Notes: generated from the sequence alone by a model not told the origin. A DNA stretch of 64,000 nt from Chloroflexota bacterium (GCA_021787395.1 JAJYLZ010000005.1:1-64000); one strand, 5' to 3'; counted from the first letter of the stretch, positions 45,025-53,701 are shown. A program made the numbers and translations.

Positions 45025-45030
45025 CACACT
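45025..45030 (+). promoter_or_regulatory. Weak -10 box before the PhzF-like gene
   Basis: CACACT, six bases, then ATG 45037; same spacing as the other suspected leaderless genes, but a poor -10. Confidence 0.3.
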
Positions 45031-45036
45031 CGGGGC

Positions 45037-45870
45037 ATGCAGCGGCCCTTCGCGCAGGTTGACGTGTTCACGACGGGGCCCGGGCTCGGCAACCCCCTCG
45101 CCGTGGTGCTGGACGCGTCCGGCCTCAGCGCCCGGGAGATGCAGCGGTTCGCCCGCTGGACCAACCTGTCCGAGACCACCTTCGTCCTGCCGCCCGACGA
45201 CCCTGCCGCGGACTACGCCGTGCGCATCTTCACGCCCCAGGGCGAGGTCCCCTTCGCCGGCCACCCCACCCTGGGCACGTGCCACGCCTGGCTCGAGGCG
45301 GGCGGGCGGCCGAGGGACGAGACGACCGTCGTGCAGTCGTGCGCGTCCGGGCTGATCCCGGTACGACGGGCGGGTGACGGCACGCTCGCGTTCGCGGAGC
45401 CTCCCCTGCTCCGGTCGGGGCCGGTGGAGGAGGCGCTGATCGAGCGGATCGCGGCCTCGATCGGCCTCGAGCGCCACGACATCGCCGACGCCCAGTGGGC
45501 CGACAACGGCCCGGGCTGGGTGGCCGTCCTGCTCCAGAGCGCGGAGGCCGTGCTGTCCGTTCGCCCCGGCGCGGTGTTCTGCGACCTCGGGCTGCTCGGG
45601 CTCTACCCGGCGGGATCCCCCGCCGCGCTCGAGGTGCGCGCCATGTGGCCCCAGGACGGCTCCGTCGTCGAGGACCCGGTGACCGGCAGCCTCAACGCGT
45701 CGGCCGCCGGCTGGCTCGTCCGCAGTGGCCGGCTGACACCGCCCTACGTGGCGACGCAGGGCGCGGCGATCGGCCGGGCCGGCCGCGTGGAGGTCACCCA
45801 AGACGCCGACGGGACGATCTGGACCGGGGGCCGGTCGATCACCGTGGTGACCGGCACGGTGGACCTGTGA
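45037..45870 (+). CDS. PhzF-family isomerase/epimerase-like protein
   Basis: 277 residues from ATG 45037; the longer ORF-track version runs antisense through rnhB. PhzF fold halves: VDVFTTGPGLGNPLAVVLDASGL with the catalytic-Glu motif NLSETTFVLPP near residue 50, FTPQGEVPFAGHPTLGTCHAW, and the second-half DPVTGSLNASAAGWLV. Members isomerise dihydro-hydroxyanthranilate in phenazine synthesis, but most are uncharacterised, and no phenazine genes are nearby. Confidence 0.9.
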   Translation: MQRPFAQVDVFTTGPGLGNPLAVVLDASGLSAREMQRFARWTNLSETTFVLPPDDPAADYAVRIFTPQGEVPFAGHPTLGTCHAWLEAGGRPRDETTVVQSCASGLIPVRRAGDGTLAFAEPPLLRSGPVEEALIERIAASIGLERHDIADAQWADNGPGWVAVLLQSAEAVLSVRPGAVFCDLGLLGLYPAGSPAALEVRAMWPQDGSVVEDPVTGSLNASAAGWLVRSGRLTPPYVATQGAAIGRAGRVEVTQDADGTIWTGGRSITVVTGTVDL

Positions 45871-45887
45871 GCCTCCGGGAATCGATC

Positions 45888-45911
45888 GACCCCCGGCGCT
45901 GACCGGGGGTC
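45888..45911. terminator. Bidirectional terminator between PhzF-like gene and rplS
   Basis: GACCCCCGG and CCGGGGGTC are perfect 9-bp complements with a 6-base loop between convergent genes. Confidence 0.65.
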
Positions 45912-45960
45912 GGGAGCGGAACGTGCGCCGGCCGACGGCTCCGGCCGCCGGCCCGGCGGG

Positions 45961-46305
45961 CTAGCGGCGCTCGCGGAGCGTGGTCGCGGCCTTGCCCACG
46001 CGGTCGCGCAGGAAGTACAGCTTGGCGCGGCGCACCTCGCCGTGGCGCACGACCTCGATCTTCTCGATGCGCGGGCTGTGCAGCTTGAACGTCCGCTCCA
46101 CGCCGACGCCCGAGGCGATGCGCCGCACGGTGATCGTGGTGGCGATCCCCGAGTTGCGCACCCGCATCACGAGGCCCTCGAAGACCTGAATGCGCTCGCG
46201 GTTGCCCTCGACCACCTTCGCCGACACCTTGACGGTGTCGCCGGGCACGATGGCGGGAAGGTCGGTCCGAAGCTGGTCGGCCACGATCTCGTTGAGCACG
46301 TTCAC
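45961..46305 (-). CDS. rplS: 50S ribosomal protein L19
   Basis: 114 residues, family length. [62 protein letters not shown] is diagnostic. It sits at the 30S-50S interface. Own promoter at 46398. Confidence 0.97.
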   Translation of the reverse strand: MNVLNEIVADQLRTDLPAIVPGDTVKVSAKVVEGNRERIQVFEGLVMRVRNSGIATTITVRRIASGVGVERTFKLHSPRIEKIEVVRHGEVRRAKLYFLRDRVGKAATTLRERR

Positions 46306-46397
46306 GGTAGAGCAGTCCTTGTTCGGTCGTCGGCAGCGGCGGCTGCGGGTCTCGGAGGCATGGGGCGGCGCGCCTCAGAGGGCTAGGCCGACGGCGG

Positions 46398-46406
46398 AGG
46401 ATAGCA
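46398..46406 (-). promoter_or_regulatory. Extended -10 promoter of rplS
   Basis: Minus strand TGCTATCCTCCGCCG, identical to the rpsO promoter over 15 bases. The insertion sequence begins 32 bases further upstream and may have replaced older upstream DNA. Confidence 0.6.
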
Positions 46407-46437
46407 CGCCCGCGCCCCGGTGTCAGCCCGGCTGTCC

Positions 46438-46483
46438 CTGCTCAGTGAAACTGTCAGGGCCAACTGCTCAGTGATTTTGTCAG
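46438..46483 (+). repeat. Left end of the IS, two direct iterons
   Basis: CTGCTCAGTGAAACTGTCAG and CTGCTCAGTGATTTTGTCAG, 26 bases apart start to start. Confidence 0.85.
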
Positions 46484-46492
46484 TCTCGCCCC

Positions 46493-47794
46493 ATGAGGGA
46501 GACACTGACGTTGAACGCCAAGGAGCAGCAGCGCAGCGAGGTCGTGAGCCGCTGGCTGGCCGGGATCGTCACGACAGGGGAGGCCGTGCTGCTGCTCGGC
46601 TGCAGCGAGCGGACGGCCTGGCGCCTGCGGGCGGCCATGGTGCGCGAGGGCGCCGCGGGTCTCGCCCATGGCAACCGGGGCCGGAGCTCGCCGCGCCGGC
46701 TGCCCGGGGAGGCCGCCGACCGGATCGTCGCCCTGGCGACGATCGAGTACCGTGGGTTCAACGACACGCACCTCGCCGAGGCGCTTGCCGAGGAGGGGGT
46801 CGTGATCAGCCGGTCCGCGCTGCGCCGCCTGCTGCGCTCGCGCGGGATCGCCTCGCCGAGGCGGCGGCGGGCGCCCCGGTACCGGAGCCGCCGGGAGCGG
46901 ATGGCCCAGGCGGGGCTCATGGTCCAGGTCGACGGCAGCCGGCACGACTGGCTCGAGGGCCGGGGGCCGTGGCTCACCCTGGTGGGCGGCATCGACGATG
47001 CGACCGGGGTGATCACGGGCGCCGTGTTCCGCGAGGCCGAGGACGGGGTCGGGTACCTCCTGGTGCTGCGCCAGACGGCCCGCCGGTACGGGCTGCCGGC
47101 CTCGATCTACCGCGACGGCTCGTCCGTGTTCGCCCCCTCCCGTCCCGCCGCCGGGCAGCGCGACGAGGCGACCCAGGTCGGCCGGGCCCTCGCCGAGCTC
47201 GGGATCACGAGCATCCCGGCAGGCTCGGCCCAGGCCAAGGGCCGGATCGAGCGCGCCTGGGGCACGTTCCAGGACCGCCTGGTGTCCGAGCTGCGGCAGC
47301 GGGGGGTCACCGACCTCGCCGGCGCCAACGCGGTGCTCGACGCCTTCGTCCCGCGCTTCAACCGCCGCTTCGCGGTGCCCGCGGCCAACCCGGCGCCGGC
47401 CTGGCGCCCGGTGCCGGCCGGCCTCGACCTCGCCCACGTGCTCGCCTTCCGCTGGCGCCGCGCGGTCGGGTCCGACAGCTGCGTCCGGCTCGACGGGATG
47501 GTGCTCCAGCTGCCGCCGGGACCGGGCGGCCGGTCCCTCGCCGGGAGCCGGGTGGAGGTCGAGCTGCGGCTCGACGGCCGCCTGCTCGTGCTCGCGCAGG
47601 GCCGCCTGCTCGCCGCCGTCGCGGCGCCCCCGGAGCCCCAGCGGCTGCGCGAGGTCCAGGCCCTCCAGCCCGGCGGACCGGTGCCCGAGCCGACCAGCCG
47701 GAACGTGGGCTATCGTCCCGCAGCAGACCATCCATGGCGGCGCCCCGCCCTCGCTCCGCGCGAACGGCGACTGACAGATTCACTGAGCAGGTGA
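46493..47794 (+). CDS. DDE transposase (integrase catalytic core)
   Basis: 433 residues. N-terminal HTH region (LLGCSERTAWRLRAAMVREG) and a second helical domain (ISRSALRRLLRSRGIASPRRRRA), then an RNase-H-like core with the DDE residues in VQVDGSRHDWLEG, SIYRDGSSVF and KGRIERAWGTFQDRLVSEL. Architecture and length fit ISNCY/IS481-type transposases. Its last codons (LTDSLSR) are encoded within the inner right terminal repeat. Confidence 0.92.
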   Translation: MRETLTLNAKEQQRSEVVSRWLAGIVTTGEAVLLLGCSERTAWRLRAAMVREGAAGLAHGNRGRSSPRRLPGEAADRIVALATIEYRGFNDTHLAEALAEEGVVISRSALRRLLRSRGIASPRRRRAPRYRSRRERMAQAGLMVQVDGSRHDWLEGRGPWLTLVGGIDDATGVITGAVFREAEDGVGYLLVLRQTARRYGLPASIYRDGSSVFAPSRPAAGQRDEATQVGRALAELGITSIPAGSAQAKGRIERAWGTFQDRLVSELRQRGVTDLAGANAVLDAFVPRFNRRFAVPAANPAPAWRPVPAGLDLAHVLAFRWRRAVGSDSCVRLDGMVLQLPPGPGGRSLAGSRVEVELRLDGRLLVLAQGRLLAAVAAPPEPQRLREVQALQPGGPVPEPTSRNVGYRPAADHPWRRPALAPRERRLTDSLSR

Positions 47795-47813
47795 ACTGAC
47801 AGAATCGCTGAGC
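47771..47813 (-). repeat. Right end of the IS, two direct iterons in inverse orientation
   Basis: CTGACAGATTCACTGAGCAG and CTGACAGAATCGCTGAGC, the inverse of the left end. The inner copy overlaps the transposase stop. Confidence 0.85.
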
Positions 47814-47838
47814 GTCAACACGCGGCCGACGGCGCCGG

Positions 47839-48252
47839 CTAGGCCAGGTCCTCGATCGGGCGACGCCCGGCGAAGCCGTCCTCCTGCGCGTGCCACGCCG
47901 TCACCGACGGCTCGCCCAGCCGCCAGCACAGCCAGATCGGCCTGCCGTCCGCCTCGGCCGGGAAGTCCAGCAGCCCGGTCGAGATGTCCCGCAGGACGAT
48001 GTCGCGCTCGTCGAGCCAGGCGGCGTCCGCCTGCATCTGGTCGACGAGGCCGCGGGTCCGGAGGCGCAGGCGCCGCAGTTCCGGGTCGTCCTCGGGCGCA
48101 GCGCCCGTCCCGACGGCACGCGCCTGCTCCCGCATCAGGTAGGCGTCCCGGAGGGCCGCCACCTCGTCGCGGAGGTCCCGAAGTCGCTGGACTACCGTGG
48201 TGATCTCGGGCACCATGGCGTCGGCGTCTTGGGGCGAGTAGATGCGGGACAC
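47839..48252 (-). CDS. DUF2203 family protein
   Basis: 137 residues from GTG 48252. Matches DUF2203: YSPQDADAMVPEITTVVQRLRDLRDEV, a helical hairpin, then LRDISTGLLDFPAEADGRPIWLCWRLGEPSVTAWHAQEDGFAGRRPI. Function unknown. The start lies 6 bases after TACAAT, so the mRNA is probably leaderless. Confidence 0.9.
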   Translation of the reverse strand: MSRIYSPQDADAMVPEITTVVQRLRDLRDEVAALRDAYLMREQARAVGTGAAPEDDPELRRLRLRTRGLVDQMQADAAWLDERDIVLRDISTGLLDFPAEADGRPIWLCWRLGEPSVTAWHAQEDGFAGRRPIEDLA

Positions 48253-48258
48253 CGGCCG

Positions 48259-48264
48259 ATTGTA
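48259..48264 (-). promoter_or_regulatory. -10 box of a leaderless promoter (DUF2203 gene)
   Basis: Minus strand TACAAT followed by CGGCCG and then GTG 48252; the first transcribed base should be in or at the start codon. Confidence 0.6.
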
Positions 48265-48413
48265 GCCGCGTCGCCCGTCGTTCCTCCTCGGCGGCCTTCG
48301 CGCATCGTCTCGATCGATGGTCCGAGTTGACCAGACGCGAGTGCAACAAAGGGGCCATGGACGCAGACCGCGTCCGGGGCCACTCTTGCGGCAGCAAGGA
48401 GGAACCCCAGTTC

Positions 48414-50069
48414 GTGCCGGTCTCTCGAGCAGCCCACGCCGCCAGCGTCGTTCCGTCCCCCCGCCGCCCGACGCGTCGCCTGTCCGTGGCAGTCGGCCTG
48501 CTGTCGCTGCTGCTGGTGCTGTTCTCGCTGGTCCCGCCCGCCGTCGCCGAGGTTGACGCGGTCTCGACCTACTCGCTGTCCGCGCGGTGCGCCGCGTCGA
48601 TGCGCACCGGCGCCACGACCGCGGCGGCGCTCAAGCGGACCGTGGCGTCGGGCACGCGCGTCGTCGCCAGTGGGGCAGTGATTGGTGCCGCGTGGCACAC
48701 CAAGTGCGGCGGGACCACCACCTCGGGCCGTGCCTGGTACCGGATCACCTCGATCGGCGGGAAGAGCGTGAAGTCGCTCTACGGCGTCTCGTACCTGTAT
48801 GCGGCGAGTGGACTGTTCAAGGTGGTCACCGTCTCCACTCCGTCCTACTCGGTCTGCTCCGGGACGGCGCTTCGGACCAGCCCATCGCTCAGCGGCACCG
48901 TCAAGGCCAGGCTGGCGGCTGGGACCAGGGTGGTCTCGAACGGCACCCGGTCGGGCGGTGCGTGGTCCATCAGCTGCCCGTCAACCGCCACCGGCACGGC
49001 GTGGTACCGGATCATCTCGGTCAACGGCAAGAGCGTGCAGTCGCTCTACGGGGTGTCCTACCTCTGGGCGTCCAAGGGGCTGTTCGCGGCGACGATGCCC
49101 GCGCCGGACCCGACGCCCAGCGACCCGCCCTCCGCACCGACCGCGTCGCCCAGCTCGACATCCGCGCCCACCGCGCCGCCCACGGCCTCGCCCTCGGCGC
49201 CGCCGACCCTGCCGCCCTCGCCGACCCCGTCGCCCACGCCGGCCATGACGCCGCTCCCGATGTTCGTGCCGTACCCGCAGCAGCCCGTCGCATGCCTGCC
49301 GCCGCCTTCGCCCACGCCCACGCCGGTCCCGCTGCCCACGCCCGTCCCGCCCCCCACGCCCACGCTCAACCCCAGTGCGTCGCCCACGCCCACACCCGTC
49401 CCGACGCCGACGCCGGCGCCCACCCCAACCCCGTCCTGGAGCTGCGTGACGGGCGTTGACGTGAGCAACTGGCAGGGCACGGTGGACTGGTCGCAGGTTG
49501 CCGCGGCCGGCTACAAGTTCGCGTTCCTCAAGGCGACCGAGGGCGGCTGGTACATCGACCCCACCTACGCCGCCAACCGCGCCGGCGCCAACGCCTACGG
49601 GATCGTCATCGGGGCCTACGACTTCGCCCAGCCCACGACGATGCCCGGCCAGGCCCAGGCGGAGGCCGACTTCTTCGTCGGCATCGCGATGCCCCAGCTG
49701 GGCGACCTGATGCCGGTGCTCGACCTGGAGACCACCAACGGGCTGTCGCCCGCGAACCTCCAGAGCTGGGTGACGCAGTGGCTGTACGAGGTCTATGCGC
49801 GCACCGGGCGGCGGGCGGCGATCTACACCTCGCCGTCGTTCTGGGCGAACGCGATGGGCGGCTCGACGTGGTTCGCCCAGAACGGCTTCCCGCTGTGGCT
49901 GGCGCACTGGACCGCAGCCACCAGCCCGACCGTGCCCGCCCTGAACTGGTCGGGCTACAGCTGGTCCTTCTGGCAGTGGACAAGCTCGGGCACCGTGCCG
50001 GGCATCAGCGGGCGTGTGGACCTGGACCGGTTCCAGTACGCGGACCTGACGCCCTACCGCGTCCCGTAG
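48414..50069 (+). CDS. Secreted GH25 lysozyme with two SH3-like repeats
   Basis: 551 residues from GTG 48414 (AAGGAGGA upstream; ATG 48357 is an alternative). A signal peptide (LSVAVGLLSLLLVLFSLVPPAVAE) is followed by two ~75-residue SH3-like repeats, each ending in YGVSYLYAASGLF / YGVSYLWASKGLF, then ~120 residues of Pro/Thr/Ser linker, and a GH25 domain from ~344 (GVDVSNWQGTVDWSQVAAAGYKFAFLKATEG). Catalytic acids lie in GVDVS and LMPVLDLETTNG. It should cleave peptidoglycan outside the cell, for self-remodelling or against competitors. Confidence 0.93.
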   Translation: MPVSRAAHAASVVPSPRRPTRRLSVAVGLLSLLLVLFSLVPPAVAEVDAVSTYSLSARCAASMRTGATTAAALKRTVASGTRVVASGAVIGAAWHTKCGGTTTSGRAWYRITSIGGKSVKSLYGVSYLYAASGLFKVVTVSTPSYSVCSGTALRTSPSLSGTVKARLAAGTRVVSNGTRSGGAWSISCPSTATGTAWYRIISVNGKSVQSLYGVSYLWASKGLFAATMPAPDPTPSDPPSAPTASPSSTSAPTAPPTASPSAPPTLPPSPTPSPTPAMTPLPMFVPYPQQPVACLPPPSPTPTPVPLPTPVPPPTPTLNPSASPTPTPVPTPTPAPTPTPSWSCVTGVDVSNWQGTVDWSQVAAAGYKFAFLKATEGGWYIDPTYAANRAGANAYGIVIGAYDFAQPTTMPGQAQAEADFFVGIAMPQLGDLMPVLDLETTNGLSPANLQSWVTQWLYEVYARTGRRAAIYTSPSFWANAMGGSTWFAQNGFPLWLAHWTAATSPTVPALNWSGYSWSFWQWTSSGTVPGISGRVDLDRFQYADLTPYRVP

Positions 50070-50112
50070 CGGGAGTCGTTGCCTCGGCTTCCGGGCGCCG
50101 CCGCCGATCGCC

Positions 50113-50118
50113 TAGACT
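50113..50118 (+). promoter_or_regulatory. -10 box of a leaderless promoter (class-V aminotransferase gene)
   Basis: TAGACT, CCGGCC, then ATG 50125. The spacing is identical to the DUF2203 promoter, with no Shine-Dalgarno. Confidence 0.6.
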
Positions 50119-50124
50119 CCGGCC

Positions 50125-51879
50125 ATGGAGTCCATCGACGCCACCACGCCCGCCCATCAGCACGCACGCCGCCCGCCCGCCCCGAACCCGCTGATCGGCC
50201 TGGTCCGCGCGTCCGTGGTGGGTGACGACGAGGCCGTCGCCGGTCCGTTCGGGATCCGCCGGGTGACCTATGCCGACTACACGGCGTCCGGCCGCAGCCT
50301 CTCGTTCATCGAGGACTACATCCGCGACGCCGTTCTGCCGCTGTACGCGAACACGCACACCGAGTCGTCGGGGACCGGCCTCCAGACCACCCGCTTCCGC
50401 GAGGAGGCCCGCCGCCTCGTGCTCGAGGGCGTGGGCGGCGACCACGATCGGCATGCGGTGGTGTTCTGCGGGTCGGGGTCCACGGCGGCCATCAACCGCC
50501 TCGTGGACGTGCTCGGGCTGCGGATCCCGGCCGAGCTGGACGACCGGTACGGCTTCCGGGCTCGGATCCCCGCCGATCAGCGCCCCGTCGTGTTCATCGG
50601 ACCGTACGAGCACCACAGCAACGAGCTGCCCTGGCGGGAGTCCATCGCCGACGTGGTGATGATCCACGAGGATGCGGACGGCGAGATCGACCTCCTCCAG
50701 CTGGAGGAGGAGCTCCGCCGGCACGAGGCGCGGCCGCTCAAGATCGGCTCCTTCTCGGCGGCCTCGAACGTGACCGGGATCGTGTCCGACACGGCGGCCA
50801 TCTCGCGGCTCCTGCACGCCCATGGCGCGCTCGCGTGCTTCGACTTCGCGGCGGCGGCCCCGTACGTGGCGATCGAGATGGACCCCGGCGGCGACGCGGC
50901 GGCCGGCAAGGACGCGGTGTTCATCTCGCCCCACAAGTTCATCGGCGGGCCGGGGACGCCGGGCGTGCTCGTGGCCCGCCGCGACCTGTTCCGCAACCGG
51001 GTGCCCACGATGCCCGGCGGCGGGACTGTGCTGTACGTCAATCCGCTCGAGCACGTCTACCTCGACGACGTCGAGCACCGGGAGGAGGGCGGCACGCCGG
51101 CCATCGTGGAGTCGATCCGGGCCGGCCTCGTGTTCGGCCTCAAGGCGGCCGTGGGCGTCGACGCCATCCGCGAGCGCGAGGCCGACTTCATCCACCGGGC
51201 CCTCCACCGGTGGGAGTCCAACCCCTCGATCGAGATCCTCGGCAGCCACACCGCCGAGCGGCTCTCGATCGTGTCCTTCGTGGTCCGCCACGGCGGGCGG
51301 TATCTGCACCACAACTTCGTGGTCGCCCTGCTCAACGACCTGTTCGGCATCCAGTCGCGGGGCGGCTGCTCCTGCGCCGGCCCGTACGGGCACCGGCTGC
51401 TGGGGATCGACTTGGAGCGCTCGCATGCGTTCGAGCGCGAGATCTCCCGCGGCTGCGAGGGGATCAAGCCCGGCTGGGTGCGGGTGAACTTCAACTACTT
51501 CCTGTCGGAGCGCGTGTTCGAGTTCATCCTCGACGCGGTGGACCTGGTGGCGAGCGAGGGGTGGCGGCTGTTGCCGCAGTACGCCTTCGACCCGGCGTCG
51601 GGCCTGTGGCGCCATCGGGCCGGCCTGCCGGAGCCGCCAGCCTCGCTGCGCGACATCGCCTACGACAGCCTGGGCATGCACTACCCGAGCCATCGCCACC
51701 ACGAGCCCGAGTCGCGGCTGGCCGACTACCTGGCCGAGGCGCGGGAGATCTTGGCCCGCCCGCCGGCGGCCGTCGCGGGGACCGCCCCGGGTGCCGTCCC
51801 GCCCGCCGCCTCGGTCGGCCCGGACTTCGAGTCGCTGCGCTGGTTCCTGCTCCCCGAGGAGGTCGCCGCAGGTGGCTGA
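50125..51879 (+). CDS. Large class-V aminotransferase (cysteine-desulfurase-like)
   Basis: 584 residues. PLP fold type I: TYADYTASGRSLSFIEDYIRD at the N-terminus, FCGSGSTAAINRLVDVLGL, EHHSNELPWRE, FDFAAAAPYVAIEM, and the PLP lysine in FISPHKFIGGPGTPGVLV near residue 273. A Cys-rich RGGCSCAGPYGHRLLG near 410 lies where cysteine desulfurases keep their active Cys. It is ~170 residues longer than SufS, with an extra C-terminal region. Substrate unknown. The FGGY kinase gene follows after 2 bases. Confidence 0.85.
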   Translation: MESIDATTPAHQHARRPPAPNPLIGLVRASVVGDDEAVAGPFGIRRVTYADYTASGRSLSFIEDYIRDAVLPLYANTHTESSGTGLQTTRFREEARRLVLEGVGGDHDRHAVVFCGSGSTAAINRLVDVLGLRIPAELDDRYGFRARIPADQRPVVFIGPYEHHSNELPWRESIADVVMIHEDADGEIDLLQLEEELRRHEARPLKIGSFSAASNVTGIVSDTAAISRLLHAHGALACFDFAAAAPYVAIEMDPGGDAAAGKDAVFISPHKFIGGPGTPGVLVARRDLFRNRVPTMPGGGTVLYVNPLEHVYLDDVEHREEGGTPAIVESIRAGLVFGLKAAVGVDAIREREADFIHRALHRWESNPSIEILGSHTAERLSIVSFVVRHGGRYLHHNFVVALLNDLFGIQSRGGCSCAGPYGHRLLGIDLERSHAFEREISRGCEGIKPGWVRVNFNYFLSERVFEFILDAVDLVASEGWRLLPQYAFDPASGLWRHRAGLPEPPASLRDIAYDSLGMHYPSHRHHEPESRLADYLAEAREILARPPAAVAGTAPGAVPPAASVGPDFESLRWFLLPEEVAAGG

Positions 51880-51881
51880 CC

Positions 51882-53270
51882 GTGGCTGACCCCGTCCGTG
51901 CAGTGCTCGGCCTCGACGTCGGCACGACGGAGGCGAAGGCGATCTGCCTGGGCCTCGACGGCCGACTGATCGGCCTCGGGCGGTCGGGCTACCGAACCGA
52001 CACGGGGCCTGACGGGCGGGCGGAGCAGGACCCGGCGGACTGGTGGTCCGCGCTGGCGGCGGCCGTCCAGAGCCTGGACCTGGCCGGCGTGGACGTGCTT
52101 GCGGTCTGCGCCGTCACCCAGGGGCCCACGCTGGTGGCGGCCGACGACGAGGGGATGCCGGTGCGGCCGGCGGTCACGTGGCAGGACCGTCGCCCCGGCG
52201 ACACCGGCTTCGGCCTGCTGCCGCGGATGGCCTGGCTGTCGCACCGCGATCCCGTCGCCGCGATGCGCGCGGTGTGGCTGATGCCGGCCTGGGACGCGGT
52301 CGGACTGTGGCTGAGCGGAGTGGCGGCCACGTCCCTGCAGGCGCACGAGACGGCACCGGAGCCCTCCGCGCTCGAGGATGCGGGCGTGCTGCCGTCGAAG
52401 GTGGCCGAGGGGCGGCCGGTGGGGTCGAGGCTGGGGCAGCTCCGGCCCATCGTGGCCGCCGCACTCGGGCTTCGGGCGGGGACGCCGGTCATCTGCGGCG
52501 TGAACGACGGGGCGGCATCGATGCTCGGTGCCGGGCTGCTCGCGCCGGGGGACGCGGTGGACACGGGCGGGGCGTCCGGCGGGATCGCGATCTACGCGGA
52601 CCGCGAGGTGCGCGTGCCCGGCCTGTACGCGGCGCCCGCGCCGCTGCCGGGGCGGTGGGCGGTGGGCGGCGCGATGGCCGCGCTCGGCGCGTCGGTGGAC
52701 TGGTTGCGGTCCGCCATCCTGGGCGATCGGTGGTCGATCGAGGAGCTGTTCGCCGAGGCGGCCGCCGTCCCCGCGGGGGCCGACGGGCTGGTGTTCCTGC
52801 CGTACCTCGCCGGCGAGCGGGCGCCCGTCTTCGACGAGGGGGCGCGCGGCGCGTTCGCGGGGCTGACGCTGGCCCATCATCGAGGGCACCTGGTGCGCGC
52901 CGTGCTCGAGGGCGCGGCCTACGCGATTCGCCACGTGGCCGAGCCCCTCGCCGCCGCCGGCGCGCCGGTCACCTCCCTGCGGCTTGCGGGCCGGCCGACG
53001 CCCGGCGACCTCTGGGGCAGCATCAAGGCCGACGTCCTGGGCGTGCCGACGCTCGTGCCCGCGGTGGGGGAGACCGCGGTGGTGGGTGCCGCGATCCTGG
53101 CCGCGGCGGGGGCCGGAGCGGTGCCCGACCTGGCGGCCGGCGTGGCCGCGATGACCGGGATCGCCCGGCGGATCGAGCCGGACCCGCGGGCGCGCACCGT
53201 CTACGACTCGGCGTTCGCGACGTACCTCGCCCTCCACCCGGCGCTGCGCGAGGCGGGGATCGGCCGCTAG
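51882..53270 (+). CDS. FGGY-family carbohydrate kinase
   Basis: 462 residues from GTG 51882. VLGLDVGTTEAKAICLGLDGRLIG at the N-terminus, TWQDRRPGDTG, GVNDGAASMLGAGLLAPGDAVDTGGASGG near residue 205, FLPYLAGERAPVFDEGARGAF, and LRLAGRPTPGDLWGSIKADVLGVPT. It is closer to xylulokinase/gluconate-type FGGY kinases, but the xylulokinase GQMHG motif is absent (CAVTQGPTLV here), so the sugar is probably different. It overlaps no other gene but is closely coupled to the aminotransferase. Confidence 0.88.
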   Translation: MADPVRAVLGLDVGTTEAKAICLGLDGRLIGLGRSGYRTDTGPDGRAEQDPADWWSALAAAVQSLDLAGVDVLAVCAVTQGPTLVAADDEGMPVRPAVTWQDRRPGDTGFGLLPRMAWLSHRDPVAAMRAVWLMPAWDAVGLWLSGVAATSLQAHETAPEPSALEDAGVLPSKVAEGRPVGSRLGQLRPIVAAALGLRAGTPVICGVNDGAASMLGAGLLAPGDAVDTGGASGGIAIYADREVRVPGLYAAPAPLPGRWAVGGAMAALGASVDWLRSAILGDRWSIEELFAEAAAVPAGADGLVFLPYLAGERAPVFDEGARGAFAGLTLAHHRGHLVRAVLEGAAYAIRHVAEPLAAAGAPVTSLRLAGRPTPGDLWGSIKADVLGVPTLVPAVGETAVVGAAILAAAGAGAVPDLAAGVAAMTGIARRIEPDPRARTVYDSAFATYLALHPALREAGIGR

Positions 53271-53288
53271 GGTTGCCCGTCGCCCGGC

Positions 53289-53343
53289 GGCCGCATGGGC
53301 CGGCAGGGTGGGGGTGCGCGGTCGTTCGCGAATCGCGGAACGA
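53289..53343. repeat. 55-bp repeat, copy 1
   Basis: Matches copy 2 (53404-53458) at 50 of 55 positions. Its 3' half contains the palindrome-like GTTCGCGAATCGCGGAAC. Confidence 0.8.
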
Positions 53344-53403
53344 GGTGGGCCGGGTGGTCTCGCGCGCCCTTGGGTCCGCTGCGCTGGGGGTCCGTGAGCC
53401 CGG

Positions 53404-53458
53404 GGCCGCATGGGCCGTCAGGGTGGAGGTGCGCGATCGTTCGCAGATCGCGGAACGA
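53404..53458. repeat. 55-bp repeat, copy 2
   Basis: Direct repeat of copy 1, 115 bases downstream, with five substitutions. Confidence 0.8.
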
Positions 53459-53465
53459 ACGGGGG

Positions 53466-53533
53466 CCAGCGGGCGGGGCCAGCGGGCTGGGGGTAGGCGG
53501 GCTGGGGCCAGCGGGCTGGGGTCGGCGGGCTGC
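53466..53533. repeat. Degenerate tandem CAGCGGGCTGGGG repeat
   Basis: About four imperfect 15-16 base units of GGGGCCAGCGGGCTGG type between repeat copies. The frames through it show no domain. Confidence 0.6.
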
Positions 53534-53554
53534 GGCAAGTGGGTCCGCCCGGTA

Positions 53555-53576
53555 GTTCCGCGATTCGCGAACGACC
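53555..53576. repeat. Inverted partial copy of the 55-bp repeat core
   Basis: GTTCCGCGATTCGCGAACGACC is the exact reverse complement of 22 bases in copy 1 (GGTCGTTCGCGAATCGCGGAAC). Confidence 0.8.
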
Positions 53577-53701
53577 CGACTGCGCCGTGGGCGGGGGAAG
53601 GTGCCGCGCCCAGGTGCGACCCGGCGGGCGCGGCGCCCTCACGCGGCGTCCGTGCACGGGAGACGGGCAGAAGGTCGTTCTGCAACCCCTCGTGCCATGG
53701 G

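Larger units (their letters stand above)
46438..47813 (+). mobile_element. Insertion sequence (ISNCY/IS481-like DDE) with doubled terminal repeats
   Basis: About 1.38 kb containing one transposase gene. Each end carries two ~20-bp iterons of CTGCTCAGTGAnnnTGTCAG: left at 46438-46457 and 46464-46483, right (inverted) at 47771-47790 and 47796-47813. I see no target-site duplication. It sits between rplS and the DUF2203 gene without breaking a visible gene. The transposase is intact, so the element may be active. Confidence 0.85.

Noticed and set aside
46420-47799. Alternative 459-codon frame over the IS
   Set aside because: Shadow frame rich in Arg/Gly/Pro; the 46493-47794 frame carries the DDE motifs.
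49100-49440. Repetitive CCGACGCCG/CCCACGCCC stretch as a DNA repeat or CRISPR-like array
   Set aside because: It encodes the Pro/Thr/Ser linker of the GH25 lysozyme; units are irregular and in frame.
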